Below are positions 1 to 8,942 of a stretch of DNA of 64,000 nt, piece after piece. Made by a program: the position numbers and the translations under genes. Below the pieces are notes generated by a model. The model was not told the origin of the DNA, made no database searches, and was given only the letters and a program-made list of their open reading frames with translations. The stretch's first letter is position 1. Each line of letters begins with the position of its first letter. Source of the DNA: JAFAMS01 sp049520515 (lineage in GTDB: Bacteria; Vulcanimicrobiota; Vulcanimicrobiia; Vulcanimicrobiales; Vulcanimicrobiaceae); assembly GCA_049520515.1 (NCBI GenBank), contig JBEKPS010000005.1, positions 186,001-250,000 of the forward strand. The letters are read 5' to 3'.

Positions 1-1142
1 CCCACGCCCGTCGCTGCAGTCGCGCCATCCGCCGAAGTGGATGAGTCGCTCTTCTGCTGCGGGACCGCGTTGATCGCGTTCTGCAGTGTTTGCATCAACG
101 ACGTCAAGAGCGTATCGCTCGTAGCGTTGCCTGACGCCGATGCCACGCTCGCAACTGCGATCTGCGGTTGCAGAGTCGCGGTCGAGCCTGGCGTTGTTAC
201 CGGAGTAGATGGATTGGTCGCGTTGGCCTGATCGGCCGCAACGTTTGCAGCCCGTGCGAGAATTCGCCCGATCACGGTGTCCGCACCACTCCCCAGCATT
301 GCTAAGGAAGGATTGGCCGCGACGGTTGGTCCGCCGGTACTTTGCGGTGGTTGAACCGCAGACGCTGCTTGCTGTGATTGCAATGTCTGCGTTGCGAGAC
401 CGTTTGTCGTTCCACCACTCGTAGGCGACGTTGACGGCGGCACCCACGGTGCCGGTGGCGGTACGAGCGCTTGCGTTCCGCTTTGAGATGACGCGGCATT
501 TGCCGCCGAGCCATTCGTGGCGAGTTGCTGTAACGCAACGAGCGCGGACTGCATGATTCCCGCTTGATTTGGGGCTGAGTTTCCTCCCGCGTTTGCGTCC
601 GAGGATGTTCCCAGGCTGTCTTGCTTCTGCCCCGCTGCGTATGCGCTGACCGTCGTTGTCAGTGCGTTGGCTACTTGTGTGAACCTCTGCACTAAGGAAG
701 ACGCCATTTGCGCCGCCGTTTGATCGGGCGGCCCATTAGACGGAGGCCCTAATGCTTGAGCGATCATTTTTGCCAGAGACGTGCGCAAACTCGAAGCATC
801 GACTCCCTGCAACTGCAGTTGAGCCAAAATGTTCGAGCTGAGCGAGCCCCCGAGCTGTTGTGCAATTTGCTCGATCGACATTCCGTTCTTGAGCATTTGC
901 GTAATTGCCGTTTGCAGCTGCGACGTGGCCGTCGAAAGCTGACCGGCATTAAGCGAAGTGCTGCCGAGTGATGATGTCTTCGTGCCTTGCAATTGCGCCG
1001 TCAACAATTGACCGAACATGAGATCGCCGACGCTCGCGCCGCTTGATTTTTGGCCGAACAACGGTGATCCAGTCAGCGGAGTGCCGACGGACTGTGTTTG
1101 TGTAGGTGTTAGTGAGAATAAATTTTGGAGACTTGTATTCAA
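1..1142 (-). CDS. fliK: Flagellar hook-length control protein FliK-like, N-terminal part (cut by window edge)
   Basis: The frame is open from a TTG start to the window edge, giving 380 codons. GGGGG at 1154-1150 lies 7 nt before the TTG. The sequence is rich in Ala, Gln, Ser, Thr and Pro with little conserved fold, as is usual for the N-terminal part of FliK, the secreted ruler that sets hook length and switches export specificity. One helical stretch stands out at residues 83-99 (KNGMSIEQIAQQLG). The recognisable C-terminal hook domain would lie outside the window. The identification therefore rests mainly on context: it is the last visible gene after fliF-G-H-I-J-motE, the usual place for fliK. 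Another secreted or low-complexity flagellar protein is possible. Confidence 0.6.
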   Translation of the reverse strand, partial: MNTSLQNLFSLTPTQTQSVGTPLTGSPLFGQKSSGASVGDLMFGQLLTAQLQGTKTSSLGSTSLNAGQLSTATSQLQTAITQMLKNGMSIEQIAQQLGGSLSSNILAQLQLQGVDASSLRTSLAKMIAQALGPPSNGPPDQTAAQMASSLVQRFTQVANALTTTVSAYAAGQKQDSLGTSSDANAGGNSAPNQAGIMQSALVALQQLATNGSAANAASSQSGTQALVPPPAPWVPPSTSPTSGGTTNGLATQTLQSQQAASAVQPPQSTGGPTVAANPSLAMLGSGADTVIGRILARAANVAADQANATNPSTPVTTPGSTATLQPQIAVASVASASGNATSDTLLTSLMQTLQNAINAVPQQKSDSSTSADGATAATGV

Positions 1143-1147
1143 TATTT

Positions 1148-1260
1148 CACCCCCTCTCATCTCGAGATCGGGTATGCCAAAGCAAACCTAGGCGGATCGA
1201 CTCCGCCTAACTTGTCTCATCGGCCGGGGAACCGGCCGGCATTAGCCCCGGGGTGGGTGG
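1148..1260 (-). ncRNA. Candidate structured leader RNA of fliK
   Basis: The 122-nt gap between motE and fliK folds, on the transcribed strand, into a three-way junction. P1 joins GGG (1249-1247) plus AUGCC (1242-1238) to GGCAU-A-CCC (1178-1170). P2 is GGCCGG/CCGGCC (1237-1232 with 1227-1222). P3 is UAGGCGGA/UCCGCCUA (1209-1202 with 1196-1189). A CACCCC run (1255-1250) just before P1 can pair with GGGGUG (1153-1148), which is the Shine-Dalgarno of fliK. The layout therefore resembles a translational switch. It does not match the c-di-GMP-I consensus or any riboswitch class I can recall. Function is inferred from structure and position only. Confidence 0.4.
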
Positions 1261-1264
1261 GCCG

Positions 1265-1921
1265 CTACTGGGGGACGGTGGTCGAGACTTGGGCGACCTT
1301 GGCCGCGTAGTCGGGCGGCAACGCGCCCAGCAGCTGGCCGGCGGCGTCATTACTCATTAGTGCCAAAACTTTGGCCGTATAATCGGCGGGCAGTTTCTGC
1401 GCGACCGCGGCAGCCTGCTCCGGGTCCATCGTGGCCCAAACGGCGGCAGCATGCTTGGGATCGTCGGTGCTGGAGGTTGTTTCGACGGGCGCCGGTGCCT
1501 CGCCATTGGCTCCCGCGGCGCTTGCCGGGCGGATTGCCGGGCTCGGCGTCGCCTCAGCTGCCTTGGCAGCGGCCGATTGCATCTGCTTGATCTGGAATTG
1601 GAGCGCCGCGATCTGTGCGTCCTTGGAGGCCGAATCCTTGCGCTGACTTTCGATCTCACCGCCGAGGGCTTCGATCTGGCGATTGCGGTCGGCAATGACT
1701 TGTTCTTGCGACGCGAAGTGGAGCGGCGCAAGATACGGCGTGAAGAAGGCTCCGACGCGCGCCACGATCGGGTTGAGAGGCCCATTCGTAATGAAGCCGG
1801 TGATCCGTTTTTGAGACGGCGGCCACCATAGCGCGAATCCAAGCGCGAGGATCGCAACCAACGGCAAGACGAGCTTGCGCGGATTGAATTTCTTCTTGGG
1901 ACGCTGGCGAGTGACGATCAT
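1265..1921 (-). CDS. MotE-like flagellar protein with MgtE_N-like C-terminal domain
   Basis: A 218-residue protein with a basic N-terminus, one membrane segment (about residues 17-35), a coiled coil (about 75-125), an Ala/Pro-rich linker, and a C-terminal helical region (about 155-212) carrying DPEQAAAVAQKLP and LLGALPPDYAAKV repeats of the MgtE_N/FliG-N type. Proteins of this build between fliJ and fliK are known as MotE or YlxF and act as stator or export-gate chaperones at the inner membrane. It begins 3 nt after the fliJ stop, so it is almost certainly cotranscribed with it. The family assignment is good. A specific motility role here is inferred. Confidence 0.72.
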   Translation of the reverse strand: MIVTRQRPKKKFNPRKLVLPLVAILALGFALWWPPSQKRITGFITNGPLNPIVARVGAFFTPYLAPLHFASQEQVIADRNRQIEALGGEIESQRKDSASKDAQIAALQFQIKQMQSAAAKAAEATPSPAIRPASAAGANGEAPAPVETTSSTDDPKHAAAVWATMDPEQAAAVAQKLPADYTAKVLALMSNDAAGQLLGALPPDYAAKVAQVSTTVPQ

Positions 1922-1924
1922 GAC

Positions 1925-2389
1925 CTAAACTCCCTGGTGGCGGACGGACTGCAATGAGCGAGTATAACGGCGGGCGTTCGAGTCGTCGAGCTCGCGCTGC
2001 TCGACTCGAAGTTCTTCGCGCTTGAACGCTTCGCGTTGGCGCTCTTGCAGGCGATCGAGTATCTTGCGATCTTTGGTCGCACGAACGAGAACTTCGCGCG
2101 CGCGTTCGACGGCTTGTGTACACGCGGCAACATGGTAGTCGGCTGCGGTAAGTTCGCGAGCGAGGAAATCCAGATGTGCGTACGCCAGTCGCAAGCCTTC
2201 GTAGTCAAGCTTGCGATGCTCGGCGATGAGCTCGCGGGCGAGTGCTTCACGACGGCCGCGCAGCATCTCACGGCGCGCTTCGGCATCGACGAGGACGCGC
2301 TGTTCGCGAGCCAAGAACAGCTTCTTCTGTTCTTCGACGCGTTCACGTTGACGCAGTACCGGAGCAAGACGAAAAACGAAGCGTGCCAT
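1925..2389 (-). CDS. fliJ: Flagellar export chaperone FliJ
   Basis: A 154-residue, highly charged, almost entirely helical protein (RFVFRLAPVLRQRERVEEQ at the start), the expected size and coiled-coil build for FliJ. FliJ is the stalk protein that inserts into the FliI ATPase ring and couples it to the FlhA export gate. It starts 3 nt downstream of fliI and is followed 3 nt later by motE, a tight operon. Sequence conservation in FliJ is weak, so length, coiled coil and position carry the call. Confidence 0.82.
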   Translation of the reverse strand: MARFVFRLAPVLRQRERVEEQKKLFLAREQRVLVDAEARREMLRGRREALARELIAEHRKLDYEGLRLAYAHLDFLARELTAADYHVAACTQAVERAREVLVRATKDRKILDRLQERQREAFKREELRVEQRELDDSNARRYTRSLQSVRHQGV

Positions 2390-2392
2390 CCG

Positions 2393-3742
2393 TTATGCGA
2401 CCGCATAGAGGCTCCTAAGCGCCTCTTGATACCCGGATGTTTCACGGATCCCTTGACGCAGAAAGTGACGGATCGACTCGATCTTGCCAATGGCCAGATC
2501 GATCCGTGGATTCGATCCTGAAACGTACGCGCCGATGTTGATGAGATCTTCGGCTTCCTTATATGTTGCGAGGATGTCGCGGACAGCCGAAGCTGCGGAC
2601 TGATGTGCCGCGTCCGTGACGTCGGGCATGACACGCGAGACGCTTTGAAGCACGTCGATGGCGGGATACTGATTGGCGGCAGCCAGCGCGCGCGAGAGCA
2701 CGATGTGTCCATCCAGAATCGCGCGGACTGCATCGGCGACCGGCTCGTTCATGTCGTCGCCGTCGACGAGCACAGCGTACAGTCCCGTGATCGAACCGCT
2801 CGATGATGTTCCGGCACGCTCGAGTAGCTTCGGAAGCTGCGCGAAGACCGACGGCGTGTAGCCACGAGTCGTCGTCGGCTCACCGATCGCAAGACCGACC
2901 TCGCGCTGCGCCATTGCGAAACGCGTGACCGAGTCCATCATGAACATCACGTCGAGACCCTGATCGCGGAAATACTCGGCAATCGTGGTCGCCACCATCG
3001 CAGCCTTGATGCGGATGAGCGCCGGCTGATCGCTCGTCGCAACGACGACGACGCTGCGGCGCAAACCCTCTTCGCCGAGATCGCGATCGATGAAATCTCG
3101 AACTTCTTTGCCGCGCTCGCCGACCAGCGCGATGACATTGACGTCTGCAGCCGTGTTGCGGGCGATCATTCCGAGTACGGTCGATTTTCCGACGCCGCTA
3201 CCCGAGAAAATCCCGACGCGCTGCCCTTTTCCGCACGTCAGCAAACCGTCGATCGCGCGAATGCCGAGCGGCAACGCTTCCGTGACGCGCGGACGCGTCA
3301 GCGGATCGGGTGGTTGAGCCGAGGTTGGCACGCGGCGCTCGGCAATAATCTCGCCGCCGTCGTCGATTGGACGGCCGAGACCATCGAGGACGCGACCGAG
3401 CAGCTGCGGCGAGAGCGCGACGCTGAGCGGGCGGTTGAGCGCCTTGACTTCCGCGCCCGCGCCGATTCCGCCGAGCTCTCCGAGCGGCATCAGAAGAACT
3501 TTGTTATCGCGAAAACCGACGACTTCGGCAATCACCGGATGTTCCGCGCGCTTGTAAAGGATCTCGCAGGTTTCGCCGACCGACATCGCCGGGCCGTGAC
3601 TTTCGATCACGACACCGATGACTTGATTGACTTTTCCGTTGTGACGAATTAGCTGGGTCGAATTGACGTCAGCGAGATAACGGCTGGCTGAAAACGGTCG
3701 AACGCTGATCTCGTCCGCAACGTGTTCGAGGGTCGTAGCCAC
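2393..3742 (-). CDS. fliI: Flagellum-specific ATP synthase FliI
   Basis: A 449-residue F1-beta-like ATPase that powers type III export of flagellar subunits at the cytoplasmic base. The Walker A motif GSGVGKST is at residues 181-188, Walker B VMFMMD at 265-270, and the export-ATPase signature PSVFAQLPKLLERAG begins at 297. Length is normal for FliI. It directly follows fliH, its regulator, with 1 nt between stop and start, and precedes fliJ. Location in a flagellar operon and the absence of T3SS injectisome genes favour FliI over SctN. Confidence 0.96.
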   Translation of the reverse strand: MATTLEHVADEISVRPFSASRYLADVNSTQLIRHNGKVNQVIGVVIESHGPAMSVGETCEILYKRAEHPVIAEVVGFRDNKVLLMPLGELGGIGAGAEVKALNRPLSVALSPQLLGRVLDGLGRPIDDGGEIIAERRVPTSAQPPDPLTRPRVTEALPLGIRAIDGLLTCGKGQRVGIFSGSGVGKSTVLGMIARNTAADVNVIALVGERGKEVRDFIDRDLGEEGLRRSVVVVATSDQPALIRIKAAMVATTIAEYFRDQGLDVMFMMDSVTRFAMAQREVGLAIGEPTTTRGYTPSVFAQLPKLLERAGTSSSGSITGLYAVLVDGDDMNEPVADAVRAILDGHIVLSRALAAANQYPAIDVLQSVSRVMPDVTDAAHQSAASAVRDILATYKEAEDLINIGAYVSGSNPRIDLAIGKIESIRHFLRQGIRETSGYQEALRSLYAVA

Positions 3743-3743
3743 G

Positions 3744-4616
3744 TTATGCCTCGGGTGGGGCGGTTACCGCTCCCGAGCCGTTGCCATTCAGCGAGTCGGG
3801 CGAATGCTCGACCACAAACTCGCTTTCGACTCGGAGAACGCGCTTGGCTTCCTCGACCTGCGTTCCAATTTTTGCATCGAGCGTGCCGGATTCGGTTTCG
3901 ACGATTACGCCGCCCGGATCGACGCGCTGATCTTCGATAACGCGCATGTGTTTCGTCTCGCCGAGGGTGAGCATGCTATCCCGATGTTGTTTCATCCGCT
4001 CCAAGTCGATTGGATTGACGCGCACGGTAATCGATTCGCGATCGACGAGTTCACTGATCGCGGCTTTCGTCATCGCGACGACGACGTCGCGGTCGAGCTC
4101 GACCGCTTTGTGCAGGATCTGCTCCGCAATCCCCATCGCGAGCTTGACGATCTCGCTCTCGGCGCCTTCGACGATCTTGTGACGCTCGACGCGAGCCATG
4201 TCGATAAGCCCACGCATCGTCGTGAGCATCTCATCCATCTCGGTCTCCGCCTTTGCGACACCGTCACGATAGCCGGATTCACGCCCGTCGTTATGGGCTT
4301 GTTGCGTGACTTGAGCGGCACCGGTTTGCGCGGTTTCGACGATGGTACGCAAAGCCGTATGTGCTTCCGAGAGGATCGCTTCGGCATCCGCCGTTGCGCC
4401 TTGTAAAAGGTCGCCGGCTTGCTGATGCAAGGCCGGCCAATCAATAGGTTCCGCTTCAACGGCAGGCGGGAATACAGGTTCCGGCTCGATGTGCGTGTCG
4501 ACGGTATCTGCGAACAGAATCTCGTCGGCATTGCCATTACCTAAGCCGTTTGCATGCGGAGGAGCGACGACATATCGCTCCTCACTAGCCAGTGGATTCT
4601 TGACGACGCGCCCCAT
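3744..4616 (-). CDS. fliH: Flagellar assembly protein FliH
   Basis: A 290-residue protein with a variable acidic/Pro N-terminus, a long central helix rich in Ala and Glu (about residues 65-165), and a C-terminal V-type-stator-like domain (about 165-270; DPGGVIVETESGTLDAKIG is typical). FliH binds and restrains FliI and docks it to FliN at the C-ring. A Gly/Asn-rich tail (NGNGSG) ends the protein. Start ATG lies 63 nt after the fliG stop; fliI follows after 1 nt. Confidence 0.9.
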   Translation of the reverse strand: MGRVVKNPLASEERYVVAPPHANGLGNGNADEILFADTVDTHIEPEPVFPPAVEAEPIDWPALHQQAGDLLQGATADAEAILSEAHTALRTIVETAQTGAAQVTQQAHNDGRESGYRDGVAKAETEMDEMLTTMRGLIDMARVERHKIVEGAESEIVKLAMGIAEQILHKAVELDRDVVVAMTKAAISELVDRESITVRVNPIDLERMKQHRDSMLTLGETKHMRVIEDQRVDPGGVIVETESGTLDAKIGTQVEEAKRVLRVESEFVVEHSPDSLNGNGSGAVTAPPEA

Positions 4617-4679
4617 TTTATAAGGCGCCTCGCAAAAACATCACCGACTTCGGTACGGCTCCTAATCCTATGCTTGGCA

Positions 4680-5783
4680 CTATACGAGCTGATCTTCCTT
4701 GCCGCCGCGAGCAATGACGATTGTCCCTTGCTCCTCGAGCGTGCGGATCACGTCGACGATCGTCTGCTGTGCCTTGCCGACGTCGCGCATGCGTGTCGGT
4801 CCCAGCAGTTCAATCTCTTCGCGCAGCGTTTGTGACGAGCGCGACGACATGTTCTTGAAGATGAGTGCCCTAAGATCGTCGTTTGCGGTTTTGAGCGCAA
4901 GCGCCAGATCCTTTCCGTCGACTTCTTTGAGGACACGCTGGATCGAACGATCGTCCAGATTGATGATGTCTTCGAAGACGAACAGCAGGTTCTTGACTTC
5001 GGTCGCGATCTCCGGATCGCGTTTCGAGAGGCCTTCGAGAATGTTGCGCTCCGTCTCGCGGTCGACGTATTGCATGACCTGCGCCAGTGACTGTACGCCG
5101 CCGGCTTTGGTGAAGTCGCCGCCGGTGAGCGTGAGACGCCGTCCGAGCAACTCATCGAGCTGTTCGAGCACTTCCGGTGCGGTCTTCTGCAGGATTGCGA
5201 TTCGCATCGCGACTTCGGCTTGCAACTCGGGCGTGAGCTGCGAGAGCACGGCGCCGGCTTGTTCCGGAGCCATATAGACCAAGATGAGCGCGATTGTTTG
5301 TGGATGCTCGTCTTGAATGAACTCGAGCAGCTGGCCGGGTTCGGCGTTCTTGATGAGCTCGAGCGGATTGCCGTGCTTGAGCGCCGCGAACAGCTTGTTG
5401 GTCATGTCGTCGGCTTGACCCGTGCCGAATGACCGTTCGAGGATCTCCTTCGCGTACTCGATGCCGCCTTCGTTGATGTACTTCAACGCGATTGCGCGTT
5501 GGTACGCTTCTTGAATGACTGCGTCGCGTTTCTCGATCGGAACCGTCGAGATTTTCGCGATTTCGAGAACGACGCGCTCGACTTCGTCTTGTCGTAAGAA
5601 CTTGAAGATCGTCGAGGAGAGTTCGAGACCCAGCGTGATCATCAAGATCGCCGCCTTTTCGGGCCCCGGAATCTCGAGTGCGAGCGAAGTGAGACCGTGA
5701 TCGAGCTCGAGTCCACCCGCGGATCCGGCCGCCTGCACCGCAGGCGCGCCTACTTTGATAATAGGACCTTCCGTGAGCTCCAT
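4680..5783 (-). CDS. fliG: Flagellar motor switch protein FliG
   Basis: FliG forms the upper C-ring, binding FliF and receiving torque from the stators. I chose the ATG whose first base overlaps the fliF stop (TAATG), giving 367 residues; an ATG 15 nt upstream would add five. The N-terminal domain contains PGPEKAAILMITLG, the middle domain has the EHPQ motif near residue 160, and the C-terminal torque domain has MSSRSSQTLREEIELLG. Length and domain order are those of a full FliG. Confidence 0.96.
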   Translation of the reverse strand: MELTEGPIIKVGAPAVQAAGSAGGLELDHGLTSLALEIPGPEKAAILMITLGLELSSTIFKFLRQDEVERVVLEIAKISTVPIEKRDAVIQEAYQRAIALKYINEGGIEYAKEILERSFGTGQADDMTNKLFAALKHGNPLELIKNAEPGQLLEFIQDEHPQTIALILVYMAPEQAGAVLSQLTPELQAEVAMRIAILQKTAPEVLEQLDELLGRRLTLTGGDFTKAGGVQSLAQVMQYVDRETERNILEGLSKRDPEIATEVKNLLFVFEDIINLDDRSIQRVLKEVDGKDLALALKTANDDLRALIFKNMSSRSSQTLREEIELLGPTRMRDVGKAQQTIVDVIRTLEEQGTIVIARGGKEDQLV

Positions 5784-7453
5784 TATTCCGCCATCCACAG
5801 CTTGAGCAATTTAGCGATACTTTCGGGATTTTCTTGAGCGACCGTCGTGACGTACTCGATCATCTGCTCGCGTGTGAGGTCTGCAGCGGATCGAATCGGC
5901 GCGGCGAGTCCCGGTGGCTGATCGAGCATCGGATGCTCTTGGAATGGTGGCAACTCTTCTGCCAGCGTCGAGTCGAACGTCGGCAGCTCCTCAGGCGGAT
6001 GGAATGCCGGACGGCGGCGCCGCACGGCCATCGCTCCTGCACCGACTGCAACCAGCAGTGCGAGGAAGCCGAGGATGATGAGAGCCTGTGCTGGGATTCC
6101 GAAGATCGTCGGTCTGATTTGGATCAAGCCAGGCCGCGGCGCTTCTGCGACGACGGCTGGATTGAACGGTACTGCTTCTACGGAAACGATGTCGCCGCGC
6201 GTCGGGTCGATACCAGCCGCTGCGGAGACGACGTTGCGGATTTTCGCAACGTCTGTTGCTGCGACGGCATACGGTACATTTGCACCCGCCGCTGCCGGCG
6301 CTGCGTTCGGAACGTTGACGAGCACCGCCACGCTCAATCGCGTCACTTTACCGGGCGCGAGGATGTGCTTGGTGTTCGTCTGCGTGATTTCGTAATTACG
6401 CGTCGTCTTGTTTCTATTGTAACGGCCGCTTTGCGCCGTCTGCAAACCTTGATACGTGCCGATGACGTTGGTCGTCGTACCCGGAACGCCGACTGCCGGC
6501 GAACGATTCGGAACTTGGCCGTTATACGATTCGCGCTCGGTCTGCTCGGAACGAACCGTTCCGGTGGGCGCGTATGTCTGGCTGTCCGACGTCGTCGTGT
6601 CGAAATTCATGTCGACTGCAACGCGCGCGGCCGCACGATGCGGTCCGAGCGTTTGATCGAGCATTCCCTGAATGCTTTCCTGAAGGTTGCCTTCGTAGCG
6701 TTCCTTCGCGATCAACTGCTCTTGCGTCAGCTGCAGCGCACTGGCTTGCTGCTCTGCGATGTTGGTCCCCGCCGTCGCACGCGGAACCAGAATGTTCCCG
6801 TCTTGGTTGACGATCGTGACGTTTTCAGGTTTGAGGCCTGGAACCGCGTACGAAACGAGATCCGTAATACCGAGTACCTGTTCCGAGTCGAGATTCAGAC
6901 CCGGCTTCAGTTTTACGGCAACGGACGCAGTGGTCGGTGCTTGGACCGAGCTGTAAAGCGTTTCATCCGGCTTTGCGATGTGCACGCGCGAGGATTGCAC
7001 GGATGAAAGTCCGTCAATCGTGCGTTGCAATTCGCCTTCGACTGCGCGCGTTAGCGCGACTTTCTCTTGAAAGTCCGTCATGCCGAGGTTCGTTTTATCG
7101 AACAACTCGTAACCGGTTCCGCCGCCTTTAAGCAAATTGGAACCTGCAATTTGGACGCGCTCGTCGTAAACGTTCGCTTCCGGTACTTTGACCGTCGTTC
7201 CGCCATCAGTAAGCTGATACGGAACCTTATCGTCCTTGAGTTTTTGAATAATCGTTGCAGAATCGTCAGGATTTAAATTCGAAAAGAGAACCGCGTACGG
7301 TTCCTTGTGCAGTGGTCCGTAAAAAACAGCCCATGCACCGAGTCCAAGGACGAGCGCGATACCGATTAGTCCGGCGGCGAGACGCTGACCCGAACTGAGA
7401 TTTCCGAAAAAATCCCGTGCGCGACCAGAGATGTCTTGCCACGAGGTCGTCAA
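5783..7453 (-). CDS. fliF: Flagellar MS-ring protein FliF
   Basis: FliF builds the MS ring in the inner membrane, the first structure in flagellar assembly. From the TTG I prefer, the protein has about 556 residues with a first membrane segment near residues 17-38, two periplasmic ring-building regions, an Ala/Thr-rich loop, a second membrane segment (ALIILGFLALLVAVGAGAM), and the cytoplasmic FliG-binding tail REQMIEYVTTVAQENPESIA. The start is uncertain: a longer in-frame ATG at 7543 adds 30 residues without family character, and another TTG lies three codons upstream. It overlaps fliG by 1 nt. Confidence 0.95.
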   Translation of the reverse strand: MTTSWQDISGRARDFFGNLSSGQRLAAGLIGIALVLGLGAWAVFYGPLHKEPYAVLFSNLNPDDSATIIQKLKDDKVPYQLTDGGTTVKVPEANVYDERVQIAGSNLLKGGGTGYELFDKTNLGMTDFQEKVALTRAVEGELQRTIDGLSSVQSSRVHIAKPDETLYSSVQAPTTASVAVKLKPGLNLDSEQVLGITDLVSYAVPGLKPENVTIVNQDGNILVPRATAGTNIAEQQASALQLTQEQLIAKERYEGNLQESIQGMLDQTLGPHRAAARVAVDMNFDTTTSDSQTYAPTGTVRSEQTERESYNGQVPNRSPAVGVPGTTTNVIGTYQGLQTAQSGRYNRNKTTRNYEITQTNTKHILAPGKVTRLSVAVLVNVPNAAPAAAGANVPYAVAATDVAKIRNVVSAAAGIDPTRGDIVSVEAVPFNPAVVAEAPRPGLIQIRPTIFGIPAQALIILGFLALLVAVGAGAMAVRRRRPAFHPPEELPTFDSTLAEELPPFQEHPMLDQPPGLAAPIRSAADLTREQMIEYVTTVAQENPESIAKLLKLWMAE

Positions 7454-7649
7454 CCGATCCAAATGACACCTATGAACGGGCCTCTGTATAGAGAACCCGT
7501 GGAGCAGCCCGCCGTGGCAAAAATGGGTCGAGCGTCCATGCACGACCTATGATGGTGGTATCGGCTTCGCCGTCCGCGTTCCATACCTAGTGGGCCTATG
7601 GTCAAGTTTCTGCTTGGTCGCGTGGGTCGGCCAGGTCTGCGAGGACCTC

Positions 7650-8936
7650 CTAGGAGGAGGCGGCTGCGAACTGCGCGCGTTCCGCCCCGACGGAAGCTCC
7701 GTCGACGTGAACGCCGAGCATCTTCTCGAGGGCTTCGACGTAGCGTCGTGCCGCCGGCGGAAGGTCCGCCAGCGAACGCGCGCCGCCAATGTCGGTCTTC
7801 CAGCCTTCGAACCATTCGATCTTGACCTCCAGGCTGGGATCGCCGAGGGCGGAGATGTCGGCTTCGCGTTCGCCTCGCCGGTATTCCGTCACAACGCCGA
7901 TCCGATCGAGCCCGCTCAGTACGTCGAGTTTGGTGAGGATGACTGAATCGAGACCATTTACCTGGACTGCGTAGCGGCCGACGACTGCATCGAACCACCC
8001 GCAGCGGCGCGGTCTCCCCGTCACCGTGCCATACTCGGCGCCGTCGCGGCGCAACTGTTCCCCAAGCTCATCGTGCAACTCCGATGGAAACGGTCCTGCG
8101 CCGACGCGCGAGCAATACGCTTTTGCGATTCCGATCACACGCCCGATCGCTTTCGGACCGATTCCGAGGCCAATCGTCGCCGCGCCGGCGATTGTATGCG
8201 AGCTCGTCACGAACGGGTACGTTCCGAATCCGATGTCGAGCATCGTGGCTTGCGCCCCCTCCGCGAGGATGCGCTTTCCGTGCGCCAGCGCGTCGTGGAT
8301 GTACGCGACGCCGTCCACGATGTGCGGCCCGAGGCGCTGGGCGAACGCCAGCGTCTGCGCGATGAGATCCTCTTCGCTCGGCAAGGGCCCCGCCGAGGCG
8401 AGTCCCGCCGCGCGCGACATCAAATTGAAGCGTAGCTTGTCGGCGAGCACCGTCGGCTGCCGCAAATCACCGAAGGTGATCCCTTGGCGGCCGACCTTGT
8501 CGACGTAGGCCGGTCCGATGCCGCGACCGGTCGTCCCGATCGCTCCGCTCCCGCGCGCCTGCTCGCCGGCGCGGTCCGCGAGGATGTGATAGGGAAAGAC
8601 GATGTGAGCCCGGTCCGAGATCTTGATCCGGGAGAGATCGACGCCCAGGCCTTCAAGTTTGTCGAGCTCTTCTATCAATGAAGGAAGGGACACGACCGTA
8701 CCGCTGCCGACGAACATCTCGACGCCCGGCACGAGCACGCCGGAGGGCACGATCCGGAGGGCGAGCTTGCGGCCCTCGACGACGAGCGTATGGCCAGCAT
8801 TGTCGCCGCCCCCGAAGCGCGCCACGATGTTTGCATCCCGCGCCATCATGTCGACGACGCGTCCCTTGCCTTCGTCGCCCCACTGCATACCGACGATGAC
8901 GGTCACGAGACCGCTGCGGCTACCATTTTGACTCAC
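7650..8936 (-). CDS. purA: Adenylosuccinate synthetase PurA
   Basis: PurA joins IMP and aspartate using GTP, the first step from IMP to AMP. The 428-residue length is standard. The P-loop-like GDEGKG is at residues 20-25, the catalytic Asp is D21 and the catalytic His is H49 in NAGHTL. The sequence is colinear with the family to the C-terminus. It follows the GH125 gene by 6 nt and precedes fliF by about 200 nt, so a housekeeping gene is embedded in a motility run. A short inverted repeat (AGGTC/GACCT) lies just after the stop and may slow readthrough into fliF. Confidence 0.97.
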   Translation of the reverse strand: MSQNGSRSGLVTVIVGMQWGDEGKGRVVDMMARDANIVARFGGGDNAGHTLVVEGRKLALRIVPSGVLVPGVEMFVGSGTVVSLPSLIEELDKLEGLGVDLSRIKISDRAHIVFPYHILADRAGEQARGSGAIGTTGRGIGPAYVDKVGRQGITFGDLRQPTVLADKLRFNLMSRAAGLASAGPLPSEEDLIAQTLAFAQRLGPHIVDGVAYIHDALAHGKRILAEGAQATMLDIGFGTYPFVTSSHTIAGAATIGLGIGPKAIGRVIGIAKAYCSRVGAGPFPSELHDELGEQLRRDGAEYGTVTGRPRRCGWFDAVVGRYAVQVNGLDSVILTKLDVLSGLDRIGVVTEYRRGEREADISALGDPSLEVKIEWFEGWKTDIGGARSLADLPPAARRYVEALEKMLGVHVDGASVGAERAQFAAASS

Positions 8937-8942
8937 GGCGCG

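Noticed and set aside
1148..1260. Reading the fliK leader as a c-di-GMP-I (GEMM) riboswitch
   Set aside because: A GCAAACC-like string exists only on the opposite strand and the required second half (GACGCAAAGCC) and P3 receptor are missing.
5834..7006. A 390-codon open frame opposite fliF
   Set aside because: Cys/Arg-rich shadow of a clear MS-ring gene.
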